In this document: one piece after another, positions 33,765 through 40,893 of the stretch
How positions within the stretch are numbered: position 1 is the first letter of the stretch
How the letters are laid out: each line of letters begins with the position of its first letter
DNA from: Segatella maculosa DSM 19339 = JCM 15638
GTDB taxonomy: Bacteria > Bacteroidota > Bacteroidia > Bacteroidales > Bacteroidaceae
Reading direction: 5' to 3'
DNA length: 61,618 nucleotides
NCBI RefSeq assembly: GCF_000382385.1
Contig: NZ_KB908332.1
Span: 1 to 61,618 of the forward strand
Notes under the pieces: generated by a model
What the model was told of the DNA's origin: nothing
Databases searched by the model: none
What the model saw: the letters and a program-made list of their open reading frames with translations, nothing else
Made by a program: the position numbers and the translations under genes

Positions 33765-34838
33765 ATGACAACTTGTATTATCGCCGAGAAGCCCTCGGTA
33801 GCCAGAGACATTGCACGCATCGTAGGGGCAAACAACAAGCAGGACGGATATTTAGAAGGAAGTGGGTATCTCGTTACTTGGGCAATGGGACACCTCATCG
33901 CCCTTGCCATGCCCGAAGCCTATGGTTTTTCTGCCTACAAAGCTGAAGACCTGCCCATTCGTCCCAATCCCTTTCAGTTAGTGGTACGACAGGTACGTAA
34001 GGATAAGGAGTATGTATCAGACCCATCAGCACTCAAACAGCTCAAGGTGATACGCTCCTGTTTTGACAAGGCTGACCGCATCATTGTCGCCACCGATGCG
34101 GGGAGGGAGGGTGAACTCATCTTTCGCTACATCTATCAATATCTTGATTGTAAAAAGCCTTACGACCGTCTTTGGATAAGTTCACTCACAGACAAGGCTA
34201 TTCGTGAGGGACTTTCCAATCTCAAACCTGGAAACTGTTACGACAATCTCTATCATTCTGCCAAGGCAAGAAGTGAAGCCGACTGGCTCGTGGGCATCAA
34301 TGCAAGTCGTGCTTTGTCCATCGCCCGCAGGGGAGGCTATTCATTGGGACGGGTACAGACCCCGACTTTGGCAATGGTCTGCCGTCGGTACATTGAGAAC
34401 CGTGATTTTTCTTCCGTGCCCTATTGGAAATTATCCGTTCTCACAGAAAAAGAGGGATTGTCGCTGAAAGCCGTTGGCTGTAAAGACTATGAGAGTGAAG
34501 CATCGGCACAGACTGCACTCGCTGCACTTCGCAGTCAGAGCCGGCTTACAGTGGAATCGGTCGCAAGACGAGTTGATGAGCACGGGCGAATAAAGGTAAC
34601 GCAAAGTGTACTAACCTCCTTCTATACCGATACCCGTATCGTTTCCTGCTATCTCAGACGCACTTGCCTCCACAAACCTACAGGTAAGACGATGTTTAGC
34701 CCCTTCTATGGGCATGAAAGCGCACATTTGAAGTTAAAAAAAGGCTGCTCCAGCAATCAACTTGCCAGAGCAGCCTCTCTTTTTACTCACAAAGTTTATG
34801 ATTTCTTTCCACGAAGCATTAGCACGCTTTATGGATGA
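33765..34838 (+). pseudogene. topB: Truncated type IA DNA topoisomerase (TopB/topoisomerase III)
   Basis: The first 270 or so residues are a normal topoisomerase III. The Toprim domain has CIIAEKPSVARDIARIVGA and IVATDAGREGELIFRYIYQY, then LVGINASRALSIARRGGYSL and RVQTPTLAMVCRRYIENRDF. After LTVESVARR (about 34575) the sequence no longer resembles the family. The active-site Tyr region (typically SYPRTGSRYI) and the C-terminal half are missing, and the frame runs through a terminator into the convergent HU-related gene. Family length is about 690 residues. It cannot relax DNA as a whole enzyme. Confidence 0.85.
34743..34775. terminator. Terminator between topB remnant and HU-related gene
   Basis: GGCTGCTC (34743-34750) and GAGCAGCC (34768-34775) form an 8-bp stem flanked by AAAAAA on the left and TCTCTTTTT on the right, so it can act in both directions. 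It lies 54 bases beyond the stop of the minus-strand HU-related gene. Confidence 0.75.
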
Positions 34839-35293
34839 GCCTCAGATTCAGGTTTCTTTTTCCCGTTACCCTTCCCTTCTTTCTTCTTAGCCTCCTTCTT
34901 CGCCACCTGCTCATAAGTAACATCGGTCAGCGTGAAATACTTGTTTGATACCACCAGTCGCACCACAGGCTTTTCGATATGCACCTGCGCACGGAATGGC
35001 GTACCCACTTCAACGGCTTTGCTCTTGAACGATGGCTTCAGCGTACCGAGGTCACCAAAGTCCACGATGTCGCCATTAGCCACAATGTCGCGAGCCGTTT
35101 CAGTAGCAAGATTAAGAACTGCTGCCACCTCCTGTGGATTGAAAGTAGTAGACTTAGCCACTCGTTCGCAGAAGTTGCGGAAATCCACACGGTGTCGTCC
35201 CGTAGGTTGGGCAATCTGTACGGTTTTCTCACCCGCCTTGCCCACATTGAGCTTGCGCTCAGTCAGAATAAATTGTAAAGGCTTGTTTGCCAT
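34829..35293 (-). CDS. HU-related histone-like DNA-binding protein (paralogue)
   Basis: The product has 154 residues from the ATG at 35293 (MANKPLQFILTERKLNVGKA); upstream in-frame ATGs exist but the paralogue at 3967 supports this one. It shares the same order of motifs: HRVDFRNFCERVAKSTTFNP, GDIVDFGDLGTLKPSFKSKA and QVHIEKPVVRLVVSNKYFTL. The tail is Lys/Glu-rich (KKEAKKKEGKGNGKKKPE), unlike the Pro-rich tail of the other copy. It should be a nucleoid-type protein. A 22-bp-period array starts 132 bases upstream, almost the same distance as at the first copy (133). Confidence 0.85.
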   Translation of the reverse strand: MANKPLQFILTERKLNVGKAGEKTVQIAQPTGRHRVDFRNFCERVAKSTTFNPQEVAAVLNLATETARDIVANGDIVDFGDLGTLKPSFKSKAVEVGTPFRAQVHIEKPVVRLVVSNKYFTLTDVTYEQVAKKEAKKKEGKGNGKKKPESEAHP

Positions 35294-35424
35294 AGTATAC
35301 ACAAAGTCGGTCTGCATTGTTAGCCTTGCGTGAGTTTGAGACCATAAGACCCACAAAGGTGGCTGTCATGGGCAACCAACAGCAAAGATAGTAATAAAAT
35401 TTTATCAAACCAAGAACTGACAGG

Positions 35425-35554
35425 AAAAAGCTCCTAAGCTTTTTAGAAAAAGGTTAGGAGCTTTTTGAAGAAAGCTTAAGAGCTTTTTGCCGAAAGCTTA
35501 GGAGCTTTTTGAATATTACTTAATAGCTTTCTGAAACTCAACTAAAACCTTCTT
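35425..35554. repeat. 22-bp-period repeat array upstream of the second HU-related gene (array 2)
   Basis: Six units follow a 22-bp grid. The first (35425-35444) is inverted, AAAAAGCTCCTAAGCTTTTT. Units at 35445, 35467 and 35489 end in TTAGGAGCTTTTT or TTAAGAGCTTTTT. Units at 35511 and 35533 are degenerate. The TTTTT runs begin at 35440, 35462, 35484 and 35506, exactly 22 apart. The inverted unit can pair with each of the next three, giving alternative hairpins. The sequence differs from array 1, but period, unit count, the inverted leading unit and the gradient of decay are the same. Confidence 0.85.
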
Positions 35555-35609
35555 CCAGATTGATTGCAAATAATTTCTTCTCGAATTAACAATTTACACC
35601 TCTATTCGC

Positions 35610-35639
35610 TTGATATTTAAATAAAAAATCTTAAATTTG
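35610..35639 (+). promoter_or_regulatory. Canonical Bacteroidales promoter
   Basis: The -33 TTG (35610-35612) and -7 TAAATTTG (35632-35639) are separated by exactly 19 bases. Transcription should start near 35646. The only things downstream before a terminator at 35758 are about 40 bases of leader and a 22-codon frame, so this promoter serves a transcript of about 150 bases. Confidence 0.75.
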
Positions 35640-35683
35640 CATCGTGTTTCTTTCCCATATATAGTTGTGGTTTGTGGTAAATC

Positions 35684-35752
35684 ATGAGGCGTATGGCGAA
35701 GGCCAAGCCGCCGGGCGTTGGCTCGAGTGGCGGAAATAACGAGCATCCGTAA
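35684..35752 (+). CDS. Candidate 22-residue peptide (or small RNA)
   Basis: ATG at 35684 opens 22 codons reading MRRMAKAKPPG then VGSSGGNNEHP and a TAA. It is noticeably G/C-richer than its surroundings and lies between a canonical promoter and a strong terminator. The peptide is basic at the start and Gly/Ser/Asn-rich at the end; there is no hydrophobic stretch, so it is not a membrane toxin. Alternatively the transcript is a small RNA and the frame incidental. I know of no named family. Confidence 0.45.
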   Translation: MRRMAKAKPPGVGSSGGNNEHP

Positions 35753-35757
35753 AAAGT

Positions 35758-35798
35758 AACAATCCCTCTCTTCCGTCCAAGTGGAGAGAGGGATTGTT
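35758..35798. terminator. Strong hairpin terminator
   Basis: AACAATCCCTCTC (35758-35770) and GAGAGGGATTGTT (35786-35798) form a 13-bp stem with a 15-base loop, ending 8 bases from the stop of the minus-strand gene at 35806. It can serve both that gene and the short plus-strand transcript. Confidence 0.85.
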
Positions 35799-35805
35799 TC
35801 GTAAA

Positions 35806-36291
35806 TTAGTCTATGTTCCGTATCCAGCGTTTGGCATTTTCAAGTCCCCATTGAACATGCCATTTACGTCCATCAGTCTTGTCGATTAGAATGAATTGAT
35901 AGATATTGCTTGTCGGGTACAACTCAAAACTGCCAGAACCATAACCCATTCCCAATGATAAATCTACATTGTTAATTACGACAGAGCCTTCTTCCTTCTC
36001 ATCCAAAGACCATTGCACTTGTTGTATCTTTCCTGTTTTCGTGTCTAACTCCAAGAAGTTGTAAATATTTTCTGTTTTATAGAGTTTGAATCTCCCTTTT
36101 AGGGAAGAATCTATTTCTATTTGCTCTAACAACATATTGTTTGTGGTTAGCAACGTGTCAATCTTTGAAAGCAAAGCGGATATATTCTTGCCTTGGCTGT
36201 CTGATGTACTTTCTTGTTTTTTACCTACTGTCTGTGCCATTCCCGAAAAAGGAATCGGCAGAATAAGTAAAAAGAATAAAAACTTTTTCAT
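35806..36291 (-). CDS. Secreted protein with two repeats, unknown function
   Basis: The product has 161 residues with a signal peptide (MKKFLFFLLILPIPFSGMAQ). The mature protein has two copies of one motif: GRFKLYKTENIYNFLELDTK followed by GKIQQVQWSL, and GSFELYPTSNIYQFILIDKT followed by GRKWHVQWGL. The pattern FxLYxTxNIYxF…D…G…VQW is seen in many Bacteroides hypothetical proteins (from memory) and suggests a small repeated beta fold. It ends 8 bases from a shared terminator. Location is periplasmic or extracellular. Confidence 0.7.
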   Translation of the reverse strand: MKKFLFFLLILPIPFSGMAQTVGKKQESTSDSQGKNISALLSKIDTLLTTNNMLLEQIEIDSSLKGRFKLYKTENIYNFLELDTKTGKIQQVQWSLDEKEEGSVVINNVDLSLGMGYGSGSFELYPTSNIYQFILIDKTDGRKWHVQWGLENAKRWIRNID

Positions 36292-36315
36292 AAGTTATTG
36301 ACTATTTAAGTTATA

Positions 36316-36579
36316 TTACAAATACCAGTTCTCTAAAATCTTCTTCATCAAAGTGTTTGCATACTCTTTCGCTTCTTTCAGTGGAATTTCCTTGCGCTCA
36401 TCATATCCCCAGTCGTTTCCAAATTCCATATTCACGACAAACTCAGCTTCCTCTTTTTGGAAATTCTTAGCCCACTTATTGAACTCTGCAGAATCTTCTG
36501 CTTCAAATCCGTGAATGGAGTCGGTGATGTAATTTACCAGCCATTCTTGTAACTCTTTGTTGTTTTTAATGAAATCCAT
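36316..36579 (-). CDS. Small acidic protein, unknown function
   Basis: The product has 87 residues, acidic, without signal peptide (MDFIKNNKELQEWLVNYITD). It has Trp/Phe-rich helices and ends KKILENWYL. It lies 24 bases upstream of the secreted two-repeat protein on the same strand, so they are co-transcribed. A cytoplasmic small protein next to a secreted one can indicate an immunity or regulator pair, but nothing in the sequence proves it. A -7-like box TATCTTTG (minus) lies near 36655. Confidence 0.6.
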   Translation of the reverse strand: MDFIKNNKELQEWLVNYITDSIHGFEAEDSAEFNKWAKNFQKEEAEFVVNMEFGNDWGYDERKEIPLKEAKEYANTLMKKILENWYL

Positions 36580-36694
36580 AGTTTCTTTATTTTAATATTT
36601 GCTATTTTCCTGTATGCACGACCATAAATATATGATTGCTTAACAAAAGATACGGCAAAGATAGAAAAAAAACTTTGAGAAAAGAGTTTTTTCG

Positions 36695-38223
36695 GAGGTT
36701 ATTAGTTTTTATGCCGTACAGGGTGAGTTCCGCCGCTATGACGGTATCAATCTCTTGAAGCATGCCCTGCACAATACCATTCCCGACATCAACAAGAGTA
36801 AGGAGGTGACGGACAAGGTTACGGGAGAGACTAAGACCATCAAAGTAAGGGACGGACATGCTATACAGATGGCAAATGCCAAGATTGAGGAAATCAGACA
36901 GGGATTTGTTGATTGGCTCGGACGCACACCTGACACGTTCAAGCAACAACTCTCTGACCGTTATAATCGCCTTTTCAACTGTTTTGTGCGACCCAACTTT
37001 GACGGTACGCACCAGACGTTTCCCGACCTTGACCTCAGACGGTTGGGCATTGCCGACCTCTACAAGAGTCAGAAAGATGCCGTGTGGATGCTCAAAACCA
37101 ACGGTGGCGGCATCTGCGACCACGAGGTGGGGGCAGGCAAGACACCCATCATGTGTACGGCAGCCTACGAGATGAAACGGTTGGGTTTGGCGAACAAACC
37201 GATGATTATCGGGCTGAAGGCAAACGTATTCGATATTGCCGACACTTTTAGGAAAGCTTATCCCAATGCAAGGATTCTATATCCGGGCAAGAACGATTTC
37301 AACAAGCAGAACCGACAACGCATTTTCAACGACATCAAGAACAACGACTGGGACTGTATCATCCTTACGCACGAACAGTTCGGTATGATACCGCAGACCT
37401 TGGAGATACAGGAAGCGATTATGCAAAAGGAACTGGACTCCGTAGAAGAGAATCTCGAAGTGTTGCGACAACAAGGAAGAGACATCTCCCGTGGGATGCT
37501 CAAAGGACTGGAGAAGCGCAAACAGACGCTTGAAGCCAAGTTGCAGAACATACAGGAGAGTATCGCTGAGCGCAAGGACGATGCCGTAGATTTCAAGATG
37601 ATGGGTATCGACCACCTCTTTGTTGATGAATCGCACCAATTCAAGAACCTGATGTTCAACACACGCCATGACCGTGTGTCGGGTTTGGGCAATCCTGACG
37701 GCTCACAGCGTGCCTTAAACATGCTCTTTGCCATTCGTACCATACAAGAACGGTCGGGCAAGGATTTGGGAGCGACTTTCCTTTCGGGAACGACAATTTC
37801 AAATAGTCTGACGGAATTATATCTTCTTTTCAAGTATCTGCGTCCGCAAGCTTTGGAGAGGCAAGGTATCAACAGTTTTGACGCATGGGCAGCCGTCTTT
37901 GCCAAGAAGTCGACTGACTATGAATTCTCCATCACAAACGACATCATTCAGAAGGAACGGTTCAGAACATTTATCAAGGTGCCAGAGTTGGCTGCCTTTT
38001 ATGCGGAGATTTGCGATTTTCGCACTGCCAAGGACATCGGTATCGACAGACCGGAGAAGAATGAGATACTGCATAACATACCACCGACACCCGAGCAGGA
38101 AGTCTTTATCGGAAAGCTGATGGAGTTTGCCAAGAGTGGCGATGCCACGCTTTTGGGACGAGCACCTCTGAGTGAGAGCGAGGAAAAGGCAAAGATGCTT
38201 ATCGCAACAGACTACGCCCGCAA
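36695..38223 (+). pseudogene. Internal fragment of the CTn SNF2-helicase/methylase gene
   Basis: The frame from about 36695 ([20 protein letters not shown]) to ATDYARK at 38223 matches the central helicase part of the very large CTn helicase/N6-methylase protein. Motif I is [11 protein letters not shown], motif II is [10 protein letters not shown], and [20 protein letters not shown] and [20 protein letters not shown] follow. About 510 codons remain of a protein usually near 1900 or more. The N-terminal part is cut at about 36695, just after a TAG in frame. The C-terminal part is cut after ATDYARK, where the frame runs on into unrelated sequence to 38254. It looks like a recombination leftover. 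Confidence 0.82.
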
Positions 38224-38270
38224 AAGATTCCATAAATTTGTATCTTTCAGATAATCAGTAAACTAATAAT

Positions 38271-38331
38271 GAATAAAGAATAAATGGGTTACGAGGTGGA
38301 AACGAGCAAGTTTCTTTCCCATTCTTTATTC
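38271..38331. repeat. Imperfect inverted repeat at the CTn/PUL boundary
   Basis: GAATAAAGAATAAATGGG (38271-38288) and CCCATTCTTTATTC (38318-38331) pair over 14 bases with a 4-base bulge and enclose 29 bases. It follows the last CTn-like sequence (38223) by about 50 bases and may be a terminator or the scar of an element end. The 380-1000 bases after it are AT-rich with only the items listed next. Confidence 0.5.
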
Positions 38332-38565
38332 TGCATTGCCTCAAAGAGCACCTATTCTATGTTACAAAGATAATAATTTCCTGATGAAAAACAATAGTTT
38401 GAAAAATAAAAAAGTTTGGGGAATATATTTTTATATTGTTGTCCGATATATAAAAATAAATTAAAGACATATAAATCTTTATCTATAGGCAATACAGATA
38501 TTTTATTCTATGGGAGTCTTTATAAGATATGGCTAAATAATCAATGAATAATCTCTAAAATAATT

Positions 38566-38595
38566 TTGCTATATGTTCGATTTTGACTACTTTTG
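38566..38595 (+). promoter_or_regulatory. Canonical Bacteroidales promoter before the PUL
   Basis: TTG (38566-38568), exactly 19 bases, then TACTTTTG (38588-38595). The transcript would begin near 38602 and first meet an 80-codon frame at 38678 and a fecR remnant at 38979 before reaching the sigma factor gene. Confidence 0.7.
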
Positions 38596-38677
38596 TGTAT
38601 CAAAAATTTGATTATACCAACGTTGGTGACCGCTGTTGACATAAGAGGTTGGCAACAAAAGATAAGGAAAGACAAGA

Positions 38678-38917
38678 ATGGTAATGTTTGATGATAGCCA
38701 GAAGACTATGTCTACGGGTGTTTGGTTGCCGTCACTCCTGCTATCGCTGTTGCTGTATTCCACAATACTTTATACCGGGATTTATCGTTTTACCCATTTG
38801 ATCAGCGCGCAAAGACGGCCCCATTTCGTACTGTTAAGCCTTGACTTTAATAAGGATCTTGTCAACAGTGGCAACAGCATCAGACCTTTATTATTTGATC
38901 ATCAAGGACGATACTAA
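38678..38917 (+). CDS. Uncertain small ORF downstream of a promoter
   Basis: This is a 79-codon frame with a hydrophobic segment at about 14-36 (GVWLPSLLLSLLLYSTILYT). It has a purine-rich stretch before the ATG (ggaaagacaagaa) and lies 80 bases after a canonical promoter. The C-terminal half (SLDFNKDLVNSGNSIRPLLF) has no recognised features. It may be a real small membrane protein or the rest of a decayed gene. I would not rely on it. Confidence 0.3.
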   Translation: MVMFDDSQKTMSTGVWLPSLLLSLLLYSTILYTGIYRFTHLISAQRRPHFVLLSLDFNKDLVNSGNSIRPLLFDHQGRY

Positions 38918-38978
38918 TTGTTAATAATAGTTACAAATAGGTATTCTATTTATCTTTCTACGTATTTTATTTATATTC

Positions 38979-39215
38979 ATGAAAAAACAAATAGTAAATT
39001 TAAATCAACAATATTTGATGGAGCCATTGCCTATAGTGAAATTTGACCAAATGCCGTGTAAAGTTGCTCAAATCTCAGACGGGGTGATGTGGAACTTAAT
39101 GTATGAAAGGTTCTCATTGGTACCAAGATCAGCTGAAACGAGTTACAAATTATTTCAATACATTTGGCGAAATTTGCTTTCTTTAATTCATTTGCTCCCA
39201 TTTCTAATTGTTTGA
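38979..39215 (+). pseudogene. fecR-type anti-sigma remnant (duplicate of the start of 39901)
   Basis: The 78-codon frame begins MKKQIVNLNQQYLMEPLPIV and has KVAQISDGVMWNLMYERFSL. The anti-sigma gene at 39901 begins MEEQIEVLYQQYLLGQLSRK and has KVAQCSDDVLWDLMCEDFSL. The likeness covers about 50 residues and is then lost before the membrane helix and FecR domain. Similarity also seems to extend upstream of both ATGs (AATAGTTA…GGTAT). It is therefore a decayed partial duplicate lying directly before the sigma gene. Confidence 0.75.
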
Positions 39216-39235
39216 CAGTAAATATTCTCATTTCT

Positions 39236-39775
39236 ATGAAAGACAATTATAATGGATATATTGCAGAACTAAAAGAAGGATCTTATGATGCTTTCTCTGA
39301 TTTATATATAAATTATTCAAATAAATTGTATAGCTTCGCGTTAGTACAAACTAGAAATAATGTACTTGCAGAGGATATTGTGCAAGAGACATTCTTAAAA
39401 TTATGGAACACACGCCGACAATTGAATTGTTATGGAAACGTTCATGCCCTATTATTCACAATAGCTCGCAATCTGATAATTGATGGATTTAGAAAACAAA
39501 TTGCACATATTGATTTTGAGGAGTATCGTCAATCATGCAATAAAATTTCTCCATTACCAACACCAGAAGAGGAGGTTGTTTACCATGAGTTTATAGACCG
39601 ATTGCAGCAAACAAAAAGACTTTTGACGAAGCGGGCTTGCCAAATCTATGAGATGAGTCGAGAAAAGAATATGCCTATTCAAGAAATTGCAGAATCATTG
39701 AATTTATCTTCGCAAACAGTTAAAAATTACCTAACATCAACATTAAAGATCTTCAGAAAAGAATTGATGCGATAA
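39236..39775 (+). CDS. ECF-type RNA polymerase sigma factor
   Basis: The product has 180 residues from the ATG at 39236 (MKDNYNGYIAELKEGSYDAF); 24 upstream codons are open but overlap the -7 box TACATTTG (39159-39166). Region 2 is LAEDIVQETFLKLWNTRRQL with HALLFTIARNLIIDGFRKQ (about 45-85). Region 4 is MPIQEIAESLNLSSQTVKNY (about 143-162). It should direct polymerase to the PUL promoter when released by the FecR-type anti-sigma factor encoded 125 bases downstream. Confidence 0.9.
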   Translation: MKDNYNGYIAELKEGSYDAFSDLYINYSNKLYSFALVQTRNNVLAEDIVQETFLKLWNTRRQLNCYGNVHALLFTIARNLIIDGFRKQIAHIDFEEYRQSCNKISPLPTPEEEVVYHEFIDRLQQTKRLLTKRACQIYEMSREKNMPIQEIAESLNLSSQTVKNYLTSTLKIFRKELMR

Positions 39776-39900
39776 TAGTCCCTTATTTATTTCTCCTTTA
39801 CATCACTTCCGGTTTAATTTTTTATTCAATAGTTAACAAAGGTTATGTATATGGGTATTATTTTTGCGTGTTTGCGTATATGTTTTAGATACTAAATTTT

Positions 39901-40866
39901 ATGGAAGAACAAATTGAAGTTTTATATCAACAATATTTGCTGGGACAATTGTCTCGAAAGGAGTTTGAACAATTACAACGCAAAGTAGCTCAATGTTCTG
40001 ATGATGTGTTGTGGGATTTAATGTGTGAAGACTTTTCATTATCATCGGAATTAACAAAAATGAGTCACCATTCACAGCAAAAAATATTGCAAAGTCTTCA
40101 TGATAAGATTTGTAAAGCCCCCCATCATAAGCTTAATTATAAGTTTTTACGCTATATATCAATGATTGTGCTGATTATTTCTTTGTGCGGCAGTAGCTAT
40201 TGGTGGCTCAATCCGCTGCATTCAGCGGGTTCCACCTATACTTATGTGAACGTGAAAGCAGGGAGCAAGAGCATAATCACACTACCCGACGGCACGCATA
40301 TCAGTCTCAACGGAAACAGTCAATTACGCTATAATGTAGTGCCAAAAGAGCATCGTGAAGTGGTATTGATGAAAGGAGAAGCTTATTTTGATGTGGCTAA
40401 AGATGCTGATTGCCCCTTTCGGGTGCATGTAAACGACATGCAAATTGAAGTGTTGGGAACAAAATTCAACGTGCGTTACCATTCAGAAGAAGTTGAAACC
40501 GCCTTGTTTTCGGGTGCCGTTCGTCTTTCAGCCAATGGTCTTTCTCGTGATTATCGGCTTTCTCCTGGGAAGAAATCCATCTATCATCTGGCCTCCCATC
40601 GCATGGCTATCTGTAATCATGATACAGCAACCGATGCCCGATGGAAAGAGGGTTATTTGGCATTTAGCAGCCAACCCCTCAGCGAAGTGTTGCGTGAAAT
40701 CGAGAATTGGTATGGCGTAACGATTCATCTCCGCAATCATCAGTTAGCCGAGGACCTGCTTACCGGCTCATTTTATCATGAGTCATTAGAAAGTGTTCTC
40801 CACTCGTTGAGTATGCAATACGGATTTAAATATGCGATGAATCGCGGCGACATCGTCATTGAATAA
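39901..40866 (+). CDS. FecR-family anti-sigma factor
   Basis: The product has 321 residues. A cytoplasmic N-terminal sigma-binding part (1-80) is followed by one membrane helix at about 82-102 (FLRYISMIVLIISLCGSSYW), the periplasmic FecR domain (about 115-210, ITLPDGTHISLNGNSQLRYN) and a C-terminal DUF4974-like domain (about 250-321, LSEVLREIENWYGVTIHLRN). It senses the STN domain of the SusC encoded 28 bases downstream and holds the sigma factor. A possible -7 box TATTTTTG at 39859-39866 could give extra expression. Confidence 0.9.
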   Translation: MEEQIEVLYQQYLLGQLSRKEFEQLQRKVAQCSDDVLWDLMCEDFSLSSELTKMSHHSQQKILQSLHDKICKAPHHKLNYKFLRYISMIVLIISLCGSSYWWLNPLHSAGSTYTYVNVKAGSKSIITLPDGTHISLNGNSQLRYNVVPKEHREVVLMKGEAYFDVAKDADCPFRVHVNDMQIEVLGTKFNVRYHSEEVETALFSGAVRLSANGLSRDYRLSPGKKSIYHLASHRMAICNHDTATDARWKEGYLAFSSQPLSEVLREIENWYGVTIHLRNHQLAEDLLTGSFYHESLESVLHSLSMQYGFKYAMNRGDIVIE

Positions 40867-40893
40867 AATCAAAACCTAAAAACCTATATACAT

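Noticed and set aside
38271..38331. tRNA gene or attachment site at the CTn boundary
   Set aside because: The segment has an inverted repeat but no cloverleaf, T-loop GGTTCRA or anticodon arm. No matching direct repeat was found at another element end in the window, so it is listed only as an inverted repeat.
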